Source: Comamonadaceae bacterium
GTDB lineage: Bacteria; Pseudomonadota; Gammaproteobacteria; Burkholderiales; Burkholderiaceae_C
DNA length: 64,000 nt
Direction of reading: 5' to 3'
Assembly: GCA_947372865.1 (NCBI GenBank)
Contig: CANBVJ010000001.1
Location: 1-64,000, forward strand
The notes under the pieces were generated by a model that made no database searches, was not told where the DNA came from, and saw nothing but the letters and a program-made list of their open reading frames with translations. Positions 7,741-15,051 of the stretch are shown here, one piece after another; the stretch's first letter is position 1, and every line of letters starts with the position of its first letter. The translations under genes were made by a program, and so were the position numbers.

Positions 7741-9828
7741 TCAATACTGACGTAGCTGTGAGTAAATCTGAAGCCCATCAATAGTTCGGGAGCGGACTTG
7801 CACGGTACCAGAATCGGGTGTACTGCCAGCGTTGATCCAGCTTGAACCTGTTTTGCACGCAGGCGAACCTGTAGCGGTGCAATCAAGCGATTGTGTAAGT
7901 CGCCCAATTGGTATCCGGTTGTTACTTGTTGCTGAAAGGCCTTTTGACCAATAAAGTGCTGCAGAGAAAACCTGCGAAGTACCCAATTGATCCCAGCCAA
8001 CCGTATAAGTGTCGTTCCCGGTCAATGAGCCGTTGAACGCGTCAAAATCAGTGTTATTGATTGCAGGGAAATTAACTTTGACAACACTATCCATAGTCAA
8101 TACAGGATAAGACACTCGGTTCACGTACGTCCGTATTGTTCCATCGCTGTATGTCAGTTCAAAGGTGTAGGGCTCACCTGTCTTTATCACACTCAACTCG
8201 TTATCGGTCAAATAATTCCCGCTGTTCCATCCAGCCATATATGAAGGAACCGACGCGCTTGGTGTGTATGATCCAACTGGATTATCATTGTATGCAAGTC
8301 TAATAACTCCGGCACACCCTGCAGCATTAGGTGTCGTAGAAAGGTACGGGGTTGTGATGACACTGGGGAATTCTATATTCAAATATCCACCACAAACGTT
8401 GTAGGTAGATGCTGTACTTGAAGTAACACCGATACTTGCCGTGGCGGCCCGATTGAGTTTATTAGCAAAGTACACTCCACCGACAGGAAGGCCACGTCCC
8501 TTCACGACGGCTTTGACCACATATTTTTTATTTACACCAGTACTAATTGATCTGACGCTGTAGGCATTTACATAAAGATTAAGACCAGTTTCATACCGGA
8601 TAGAACCTGTATTGATATTTTTGATTTTTTGGACAACGGGCTCAGCATAAGTGCTTGCATCACGCTGATTTCCTGAGAATTTATATTTTTGGGATGTTGG
8701 ATCGTATGAGGCGATTATGTAATTACCTCCTATGGAATCACCGAGTTGCCCAATTGAGTTGTCTGAGTATTTAATTGGAAATTTAACGTACCATTTATTT
8801 TGACTCACACCCCTTATTGTTGTTGGGGTTAGAAATTGTAAGTTATCATAAGCCGCATTAGTTAGCATATAACCGAACATACCAAGGCAATATGTATTAT
8901 TATTTACGCAACTCGATGTGCTGTCTATCCAATAATAACCATTATGTTTAAAGTCGCTGGTGGCTAATCCGTCGCAATCGGTAGCTAAGATCCAAACTGG
9001 ATTCCCCGATGTGGCACTCTGAGTAGCTCGCGACGCCGCTGGCAATGCAAAACAGGAGTTGAGTTTTGTTAGTAATGCTTGTAGATTGTTTGCACTCAGC
9101 ACCGATGTTGGAGCTGGGAGATTGTTACTTGCATTTGCCGCAGGTAGTTGGCCCACTGAAAGTTGCGTCAGCGTGACACCTGCCGTAGCGACCTGACCGT
9201 TTGTGTATTCGCCCAGCAAATCAGTTAAGGCTTGACCTTCACTTGTACCCAGAACGACTTGACCATTGGGTAATACTTGAGCGTTGACGTTATCCAATAG
9301 TGCGTCATAGTTGCTGTTGAATGTGCCAGAGATCAGATCCGATGTTGCATTAAACGAACTCACAACCGTTGATAGCGCTGCCGAGTATGCATTTACCGCA
9401 GCACTGATCGTTGTACTGGTTAGGCTGTTTCCTGCAGACAATGTGATGGGATTGCCGTCAGCAGATAAATTAGCTGCGATTGCGTTCGTAATCTGGTTTA
9501 CGTTAGCTGTGCCACCAGATGAGACCGACACCAAAGTTGTTGTGCTGTCTCCTACTTGCCCAATCGCTTTGATCGTGAATGGTGCTGAAAACCGCGTCAT
9601 ATCAATGTTGGTCAGACTGTACGCACCGGATGCATCTGTCGTGGTCGTGCCTGCAAGCTGCCCCCTGGAATCGTAGATTTCCACCGTACCCAAGGCCATA
9701 GGTGCACCCATTGCAACGGTGCCAGACAAGTTTAATTGGCCAATGGGTGCAGAGCCTGAGCCACCACCGCAAGCACTAAGAAGAGCTAGTGCCGATGCTG
9801 CCAGGGTATTTTTGATTGTTGTCTTCAT
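7741..9828 (-). CDS. Large surface lipoprotein with a carboxypeptidase-regulatory-like domain
   Basis: 695 aa from ATG 9828; the open frame extends further upstream but lacks lipoprotein features. The N-terminus is a type II signal with lipobox LLSAC followed by GGGSGS, so it should be lipidated, with a flexible linker. Residues about 25-90 (GTVAMGAPMALGTVEIYDSRGQLAGTTTT..., with GAYSLTNID) form a CarboxypepD_reg-like beta-sandwich. The rest is Ser/Thr/Asn/Tyr-rich with scattered Cys and no recognised domain, typical of outer-membrane-anchored binding proteins. The role is unknown. The first residues after Cys are Gly, so there is no inner-membrane retention Asp. Confidence 0.75.
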   Translation of the reverse strand: MKTTIKNTLAASALALLSACGGGSGSAPIGQLNLSGTVAMGAPMALGTVEIYDSRGQLAGTTTTDASGAYSLTNIDMTRFSAPFTIKAIGQVGDSTTTLVSVSSGGTANVNQITNAIAANLSADGNPITLSAGNSLTSTTISAAVNAYSAALSTVVSSFNATSDLISGTFNSNYDALLDNVNAQVLPNGQVVLGTSEGQALTDLLGEYTNGQVATAGVTLTQLSVGQLPAANASNNLPAPTSVLSANNLQALLTKLNSCFALPAASRATQSATSGNPVWILATDCDGLATSDFKHNGYYWIDSTSSCVNNNTYCLGMFGYMLTNAAYDNLQFLTPTTIRGVSQNKWYVKFPIKYSDNSIGQLGDSIGGNYIIASYDPTSQKYKFSGNQRDASTYAEPVVQKIKNINTGSIRYETGLNLYVNAYSVRSISTGVNKKYVVKAVVKGRGLPVGGVYFANKLNRAATASIGVTSSTASTYNVCGGYLNIEFPSVITTPYLSTTPNAAGCAGVIRLAYNDNPVGSYTPSASVPSYMAGWNSGNYLTDNELSVIKTGEPYTFELTYSDGTIRTYVNRVSYPVLTMDSVVKVNFPAINNTDFDAFNGSLTGNDTYTVGWDQLGTSQVFSAALYWSKGLSATSNNRIPIGRLTQSLDCTATGSPACKTGSSWINAGSTPDSGTVQVRSRTIDGLQIYSQLRQY

Positions 9829-9983
9829 TTTGTGTCTTTTGGTGAAAATGGAAAAATTAACACAAGTGTTTTTTAACATAGCTTGTATCAATGAGCAACA
9901 AAAATTTGGTCGAACCTGCCCATCCCCCGTAAGCTGATACCTACTACTACAAAAGTTATGAGCATCCAATTGGCATTTTTTTT

Positions 9984-10250
9984 GGCAGGTTTGCCACCTC
10001 TGATACGGGCCAGACGATTCAGAAAATTTCTGACACAACTAGCATCTCATCTGATGGCATAACCTACACAAAGATGGGCTCTACAACTGTTGGTAGTGAT
10101 GGTTCGGTGTTCTCGCAGATGGGCAGTTTCAGCACTGATGGCAGTACACGAATGGGCAGCACTGCAACGGGTTTAGGTGCTGTGTTCAATGATCGTAAAG
10201 AAGATAAATTTGGTTTTGACGATGACGATGACGATGATGACAAGTGGTAA
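9984..10250 (+). pseudogene. Remnant of a GSDG-repeat protein gene with poly-Asp tail
   Basis: One frame reads a coherent repetitive protein: repeats of the type QKISDTTSISSDG, TKMGSTTVGSDG and SQMGSFSTDG, then a charged end with eight Asp and DKW, stop TAA at 10248. Similar short 'IGdTTfgSDG' repeat proteins occur in mobile elements. The coherent frame starts near 9984 without an initiation codon. The first in-frame ATG is 10074, which would give 58 aa. It is therefore most likely the 3' part of a gene truncated at the island end. Confidence 0.5.
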
Positions 10251-10458
10251 GGCGTTTACACTTAGGGGTTGCTGGCAGTTATTGCGTATCGCCATAGTGA
10301 TGAATGAGAGGTTTTTGCAGCGTAAAAGTGCTGTGAAACAAAAAAGTTTGAAGTTATTTTTAACTAAAAACGACGCAGTTCACTACACACTTTGCTACAC
10401 ACCTGATAAATTACGTTGTAAGCTTTTGATTTATAACGATATTTTATTTGTGAGACTT

Positions 10459-10503
10459 CTCATAATCCTTTGGTCGAGTGTTCAAGTCACTCACGCCCTA
10501 CCA
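10459..10503 (+). repeat. attR: displaced 3' half of tRNA-Ile(CAU), intronless
   Basis: 45 nt from CTCAT of the anticodon loop through the encoded CCA. Compared with the left copy, AATCCTTTGGTCGA, TTCAAGT and TCACGCCCTACCA are identical, but the T stem is GAGTG/CACTC instead of GACAG/CTGTC. There is no 5' half, so it is not a functional tRNA. It most likely is the original chromosomal 3' end displaced by insertion. It shows that the pre-insertion tRNA had no intron at this place. Confidence 0.85.
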
Positions 10504-10585
10504 TTTATCGGCCCAGGTGGCCTGCGTGAAGCCTGTTGTTCTCTCGGACGATGGGCTTTTTTTCTGGTTAATCTGCCTGCGAACC

Positions 10586-11842
10586 ATGCCCCCACCCCTT
10601 TCACAGCCCCTGCCGACCGTTCCTACGCAAGTGCCGGCGCCGGCAGATGTGCTGCTGCCGCGCGGTGCCATCGCGGCCCTGTCGGTGGCGGCGTTTGGCA
10701 GCGGCATGTCGCTGCGGGTGATGGACGCCATGCTGCCCCGGCTGGCAGCAGAGTTCTCTTTGACCCTGGGGGCTGCGGCCTCGGTGATTACGGTGTTCGC
10801 CGTGGCCTATGGGGTTGCGCAATTGTTGTTTGGGCCCTTGGGCGACCGCTTTGGCAAATACCGGGTGGTGGCGCTGGGATGCTTGGCGTGCGCACTGACG
10901 ACGGTGGCTTGCGCCCTGGCGCCCAGCTTTGGTCTTTTGTTGCTGGCGCGCACTTTGGCTGGGGCCACGGCGGCGTCCATCATTCCGCTGTCCATGGCCT
11001 GGATTGGCGACGTCATCGCCTACGAGCGGCGCCAGCCGGTACTTGCGCGCTTTTTGATCGGGCAAATTCTGGGCCTTTCGGGGGGCGTGGCCTTGGGTGG
11101 TTACGCCGCTGACCATCTGCAATGGCGCACGCCTTTTTTACTGATAGCGCTGGTGTTCTTGCTGATTGCTGCCTGGCTGCTGGTGCTCAACCGGCGTCTG
11201 CCGCTGCGGGCGCGTCAGCACCGCCAGGGCGAAGGCTCTGCCATGGTGCGCATGGTGTCCGAGTTTGGCCAGGTGCTGGCGCTGCCCTGGGCGCGTGTGA
11301 TTTTGGCCACGGTGTTTGCGGAAGGGGCGTTTTTGTACGGCTCCTTTGCCTTCATGGTTTCGCATTTGCACCAGTTGCACGCCATCTCGCTCTCTGCGGC
11401 CGGTCAGGTGGTGATGCTTTATGGCTTGGGCGGATTGTTGTTTGCGTTTGCCGCACCCGGCCTGGTGCGCCGCCTGGGCGAGGTCGGATTGTGCAAGTGG
11501 GGCGGCATCCTGGTGGCACTGGCGTTTTTGGTGGTGGCTTTGGCCGATGCCTGGTGGTGGTCGGTGCCCGCCTGCTTTGTGGCCGGTCTGGGTTTTTACA
11601 TGCTCCACAACACCTTGCAAATCAATGCCACGCAGATGGCGCCTGAGCGCCGGGGCGCGGCGGTGGCGGCGTTCGCCTCTTGCTTCTTTATCGGCCAATC
11701 GGTGGGTATTGCGGCCAACGGCCAGCTCATTGCGCTGGTGGGAACCACCGGCATCATTGTGTTGGGCGCCCTCGGTGTGTGGCTGGTGTCCTGGAACTTT
11801 GTCAGGCTCCTTCGCCTAAAGCGCCAGCGGGCAGACCAATAG
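10586..11842 (+). CDS. MFS transporter
   Basis: 418 aa with about 12 hydrophobic segments. The MFS loop 2-3 signature appears as GPLGDRFGKYRV (about residues 88-99), and ARTLAGATAASIIPLSMAWIGD follows in TM4-5. The closest style is the drug:H+ antiporter/Bcr-like branch, exporting small molecules across the inner membrane; substrate unknown. ATG 10586 was chosen because the upstream extension covers the tRNA remnant. It is the first chromosomal gene right of the island. Confidence 0.88.
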   Translation: MPPPLSQPLPTVPTQVPAPADVLLPRGAIAALSVAAFGSGMSLRVMDAMLPRLAAEFSLTLGAAASVITVFAVAYGVAQLLFGPLGDRFGKYRVVALGCLACALTTVACALAPSFGLLLLARTLAGATAASIIPLSMAWIGDVIAYERRQPVLARFLIGQILGLSGGVALGGYAADHLQWRTPFLLIALVFLLIAAWLLVLNRRLPLRARQHRQGEGSAMVRMVSEFGQVLALPWARVILATVFAEGAFLYGSFAFMVSHLHQLHAISLSAAGQVVMLYGLGGLLFAFAAPGLVRRLGEVGLCKWGGILVALAFLVVALADAWWWSVPACFVAGLGFYMLHNTLQINATQMAPERRGAAVAAFASCFFIGQSVGIAANGQLIALVGTTGIIVLGALGVWLVSWNFVRLLRLKRQRADQ

Positions 11843-11922
11843 CAAGCGGGTTTGTTCGTGCGGGCAGTGGCCCATGATCGGCAGTTACGATAGGCTCCAG
11901 CCCTTCCTTCTTTTCCCAATCT

Positions 11923-12831
11923 ATGAACCACAACCCCGCCCGGGGCATCTTCTACCTGTGCCTGGGTGTGTTGGTGTTCTCGTTGCAAGACGCCATCGTC
12001 AAACAAGTCAGCGGCGCCTATCCGCTGACGCAGGTGGTGTTTATCCGCTCCTGTGTGGCCTTGCCGATTTTGTTGTGGCTGGTGCAGCGCGACCAGGGGT
12101 GGCGCTCTATTTTTTCCTCGCCTTGGGGGCCGCTCATGGCACGCGCGGCCATCATGCTGGGGGCTTACACCGCGTATTACATGGCCTTTCCGGCGCTGCC
12201 TTTGGCTGATGCAGTGGCGCTGTATTTCACGGTGCCGCTGTTTGTCACTGCGCTGGCCGGGCCGTTTTTGGGGGAGCGTTCGGGCTGGCGCGTGTGGGCG
12301 GCGGTGCTTTTGGGTTTTGTCGGGGTGATGGTGATGCTGCAACCGGGCAGTGGCCTGTTTGAGCCTGCGGCGCTTTTGTCGCTCTTGTCGGCCGCCTTGT
12401 ACGGATCGGCCATGCTGATTGCGCGCAAATTTGGCACCAGCTTGTCGGCGGCGGTGATGGCGTTTTTTCAGAACGCGTTTTTCTTGCTTGGTTCGGGCGT
12501 GGCAGCGCTGCTGTTTCATTGCCTGGACGTGGCGCAGTCGTCGCACCCCAGCGTGTCATTTTTGGTGCGGCCCTGGGTGCCGGTGGTGCCAGGCGACGGT
12601 TTGTTGATGGCTGTGGCCGGCGTGGTGTCGGCGGTGGGCACGGTGCTCTTGACCAACGCCTACCGGGTGGCGCGCGCCAGCACGGTTACGCCGTTTGAGT
12701 ACACCGGCATTTTGTGGGCGCCGCTATGGGGCTTTTTGTTCTTTAGCGAAGTGCCGCGCGCCACCACCGTGGCTGGCGCGGCAGTGATTGTGGTGGCCGG
12801 TTTGCTGGCGCTGCGCGCGTCCAAGGCATAA
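11923..12831 (+). CDS. DMT-family transporter (two EamA domains)
   Basis: 302 aa with ten predicted membrane segments in two homologous EamA halves. The first opens with LGVLVFSLQDAIVKQVSG and FIRSCVALPIL; the second ends with the typical GAAVIVVAGLLALRASK. Members export or import amino acids and other metabolites; the substrate cannot be told. It lies 80 nt after the MFS gene and may be co-transcribed. Confidence 0.88.
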   Translation: MNHNPARGIFYLCLGVLVFSLQDAIVKQVSGAYPLTQVVFIRSCVALPILLWLVQRDQGWRSIFSSPWGPLMARAAIMLGAYTAYYMAFPALPLADAVALYFTVPLFVTALAGPFLGERSGWRVWAAVLLGFVGVMVMLQPGSGLFEPAALLSLLSAALYGSAMLIARKFGTSLSAAVMAFFQNAFFLLGSGVAALLFHCLDVAQSSHPSVSFLVRPWVPVVPGDGLLMAVAGVVSAVGTVLLTNAYRVARASTVTPFEYTGILWAPLWGFLFFSEVPRATTVAGAAVIVVAGLLALRASKA

Positions 12832-12832
12832 A

Positions 12833-12865
12833 AAAAGCCCGGCGCCGCGTGGGGGCCAGGCTTTT
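12833..12865. terminator. Terminator between convergent genes
   Basis: AAAAGCC pairs with GGCTTTT, with further pairing of GGC inside. A and T runs on both sides suit termination of the DMT gene (+) and the SCP2 gene (-). Confidence 0.7.
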
Positions 12866-12898
12866 GGTTCGGCCGCGCAGGCCGACAAAAAGTGCGCT

Positions 12899-13195
12899 TT
12901 AGACCACGCTTTGCAGCTTCATGGCCACGCTCATGTCGCCTGCCACCTTGAGCTTGCCGCTCATGAAGCCGCTCACCGCGTTGAGGTTGCCGTCCATCAT
13001 GGCTTGCAGGTTTTCCAGGCTGACGGTCACGGTGCAGTCGGTCTCGCGGTCGGTGTTGGACACGCTGTTGGGGGTGGACGCGCCGTCAAGCACGATCACG
13101 CCGTCGCTGCCGCAGTCAAATTTGAGGGTGGCGTCCAGGCCGCTGTCAGCGCCCATTTTGTTGCGGATGGACTGGGTAATGGTTTCGAGGCTCAT
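12899..13195 (-). CDS. SCP2 sterol-binding domain protein
   Basis: A 98-aa stand-alone SCP2 domain. The series VIVLDG, DCTVTVSLENLQAMMDGNLNA and FMSGKLKVAGDMSVAMKL matches the family. SCP2 domains bind lipids or acyl-CoA in a hydrophobic tunnel. It sits next to acyl-CoA carboxylase genes transcribed in the opposite direction, which fits a lipid-handling role. Confidence 0.92.
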   Translation of the reverse strand: MSLETITQSIRNKMGADSGLDATLKFDCGSDGVIVLDGASTPNSVSNTDRETDCTVTVSLENLQAMMDGNLNAVSGFMSGKLKVAGDMSVAMKLQSVV

Positions 13196-13384
13196 AGGGG
13201 TTTCCTTGGGTTGACCGATGGCAGGGCTTTCATTGTAATTAGGCTTCGGTGGCCCCGTACAGTGCTGTCTCCTTGGTGTCGTTCACACCCCGGGGCCAGC
13301 CTTCAGAATGCGACGACGGCCCGCCAACGCCATCCATTTCAACTGTCCGGGTTTGTTCCCCTTGTGCTGCAAAGGTCTGAGTTC

Positions 13385-15028
13385 ATGCCCCCCGTTCCCT
13401 CCCCCGTTGCGCACCGTCCTAACGCCCTGCGTTCCCAGGTCAATCCGCGCAGCCCTGCGTTTGCCGCCAACGTTCAGCGCATGCAGGCGCTGCTTGACGA
13501 GGTCAACCGCCTGCAGGCGCAGGTGATTGCCGAGTCCGAGTCCAAACGCGCCAAGTTTGAGCAGCGCAACCAATTGCTGCCGCGCGAGCGCCTGGCGCGT
13601 CTCTTGGACCGGGGCACGCCTTTTCTGGAACTCAGCCGCCTGGCTGGCCTGAAGATGCACGACGACGACGGCAAAAAGTCGGTGCTGGGCGGCGGCTCGA
13701 TTGTGGGCATCGGCGTGGTGGCGGGCAAACGCTGCCTGGTGTCGGTCAACGACAGCGCGGTCAAAGGCGGCACGGTGGCGCCCATGGGCCTGCGCAAGGC
13801 GCTGCGGGCCCAGCAAATTGCGCTGGAGAACAAGCTGCCCATGGTCAACCTGGTGGAAAGCGGCGGCGCCAATTTGCTTTACCAGGCCGAGATTTTTGTT
13901 GAAGGCGGGCGTAGCTTTGCCAACCAGGCGCGCATGTCGGCGGCCGGGCTGCCGCAAATCTCGGTGGTACACGGCTCGTCCACGGCCGGCGGGGCGTATT
14001 TGCCGGGCTTGTCGGACTACGTAATCTTGGTGCGCGGGCGCTCAAACATCTTTTTGGCTGGCCCCCCGCTGGTCAAAGCCGCCGTGGGCGAAGACTGCAC
14101 CGAAGACGAGCTGGGCGGCGCTGAAACCCATGCCCAAGTCACCGGCCTGGGCGAATACCTGTGCGAGGACGACGCCCACGCCATCGCCATGGCGCGCGAG
14201 GTGCTGGACAAACTGCGTTGGGACATGGTGGCGGCGCCTGTCGCCTGGCAAGAACCGCTGTTTGACGAACAAGAGCTCATGGGCATCGTGCCAGCCGACG
14301 AGCGCGAACCCTACGACGTGCGCGAGGTGATCGCCCGGCTGGTGGACGGCTCTGACTTTCTGGAGTTCAAGGCCAGTTACGCGCCCGAGATGATGTGCGG
14401 CCACGCCCGCGTGCAGGGCCAGTTGGTCGGCATCTTGGGCAACAACGGCCCGATCCAGCCTGCGGGTTCGACCAAGGCGGCGCAGTTCATCCAGTTGTGC
14501 GACCAAAGCGGCACGCCGCTGGTCTTTTTGCAAAACACCACCGGCTATATGGTGGGCTCGGTGGCCGAGCGCGCCGGGGCCATCAAGCATGGCTCCAAAA
14601 TGATCCAGGCCGTGGCCAATGCGCGGGTGGCCAAGTTCACTTTTGTGCTGGGCGGCTCGTTTGGCGCGGGCAACTACGGCATGTGCGGGCGCGGTTTTGA
14701 TCCGCGCTTTATCTTCGCCTGGCCCACGGCGCGCACCGCCGTGATGGGCGGGGCGCAGGCGGCCAGGGTGATGGACATCGTCAACCGCAGCAAGATGGAG
14801 CGCAGCGGCGAAGTGCCCAATGAAGAGGCCCTGCAAGCCATGTCTGATGGCTTGCGCCAGCGGCTTGACAAAGAATCGACCGCCCTGTTTGGCACCGCCC
14901 GCCTGTGGGACGACGGCATCATTGACCCGCGCGACACCCGCCGCGTACTGGGCCTGTGCCTGGCGCTGGCTGCCGAGGCCGACCAACGCAGCCTGCGCCC
15001 CAACACCTTTGGTGTGGCGCGCATGTAG
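13385..15028 (+). CDS. Acyl-CoA carboxylase carboxyltransferase subunit (methylcrotonyl- or geranyl-CoA type)
   Basis: 547 aa, about the length of MccB/AtuC. It transfers CO2 from carboxybiotin to an unsaturated acyl-CoA. Diagnostic segments: NLVESGGANLLYQAE and HGSSTAGGAYLPGLSDY in the N-terminal crotonase-like half; FLQNTTGYMVGSVAERAGAIKHG, GGSFGAGNYGMCGRGFDPRF and TAVMGGAQAARVM in the C-terminal half. The NTTGY wording and GRGFDPRF lean toward geranyl-CoA carboxylase rather than methylcrotonyl-CoA carboxylase; this is judged from memory. The partner biotin subunit follows after 23 nt. ATG 13385 was chosen because the upstream frame is unrelated. Confidence 0.85.
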   Translation: MPPVPSPVAHRPNALRSQVNPRSPAFAANVQRMQALLDEVNRLQAQVIAESESKRAKFEQRNQLLPRERLARLLDRGTPFLELSRLAGLKMHDDDGKKSVLGGGSIVGIGVVAGKRCLVSVNDSAVKGGTVAPMGLRKALRAQQIALENKLPMVNLVESGGANLLYQAEIFVEGGRSFANQARMSAAGLPQISVVHGSSTAGGAYLPGLSDYVILVRGRSNIFLAGPPLVKAAVGEDCTEDELGGAETHAQVTGLGEYLCEDDAHAIAMAREVLDKLRWDMVAAPVAWQEPLFDEQELMGIVPADEREPYDVREVIARLVDGSDFLEFKASYAPEMMCGHARVQGQLVGILGNNGPIQPAGSTKAAQFIQLCDQSGTPLVFLQNTTGYMVGSVAERAGAIKHGSKMIQAVANARVAKFTFVLGGSFGAGNYGMCGRGFDPRFIFAWPTARTAVMGGAQAARVMDIVNRSKMERSGEVPNEEALQAMSDGLRQRLDKESTALFGTARLWDDGIIDPRDTRRVLGLCLALAAEADQRSLRPNTFGVARM

Positions 15029-15051
15029 GCCTGCCGCATTCCATTACCACC

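Larger units (their letters stand above)
74..10464. mobile_element. Integrative genomic island in tRNA-Ile(CAU)
   Basis: An AT-rich ~10.4-kb segment runs from the anticodon loop of the tRNA to a displaced intronless 3' half at 10459-10503. A tyrosine recombinase gene begins 100 nt after the tRNA, the usual position for tRNA-targeting elements. Contents: two recombinases, DUF6876- and DUF6641-like proteins, small basic proteins, two exported hydrolases, a lipoprotein and a gene remnant. No conjugation, replication or phage structural genes are seen, so it would need help to move between cells. Flanking genes on the right are GC-rich with a different codon usage. Confidence 0.85.

Noticed and set aside
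9829-10038. 70-residue extension of the lipoprotein
   Set aside because: It would bury the signal peptide and lipobox; ATG 9828 gives a normal lipoprotein N-terminus.
10459-10503. A second tRNA gene at the right end
   Set aside because: Only the 3' half is present; there is no acceptor 5' strand or D arm.
10177-11112. A 311-aa plus-strand frame across the attR site
   Set aside because: It runs through the tRNA remnant, then out of frame over the MFS transporter gene; composition is Gly/Arg/Cys-rich shadow sequence.
12788-13384. N-terminal extension of the carboxyltransferase frame
   Set aside because: It passes over the convergent SCP2 gene and has no homology-like pattern; ATG 13385 gives the family length.
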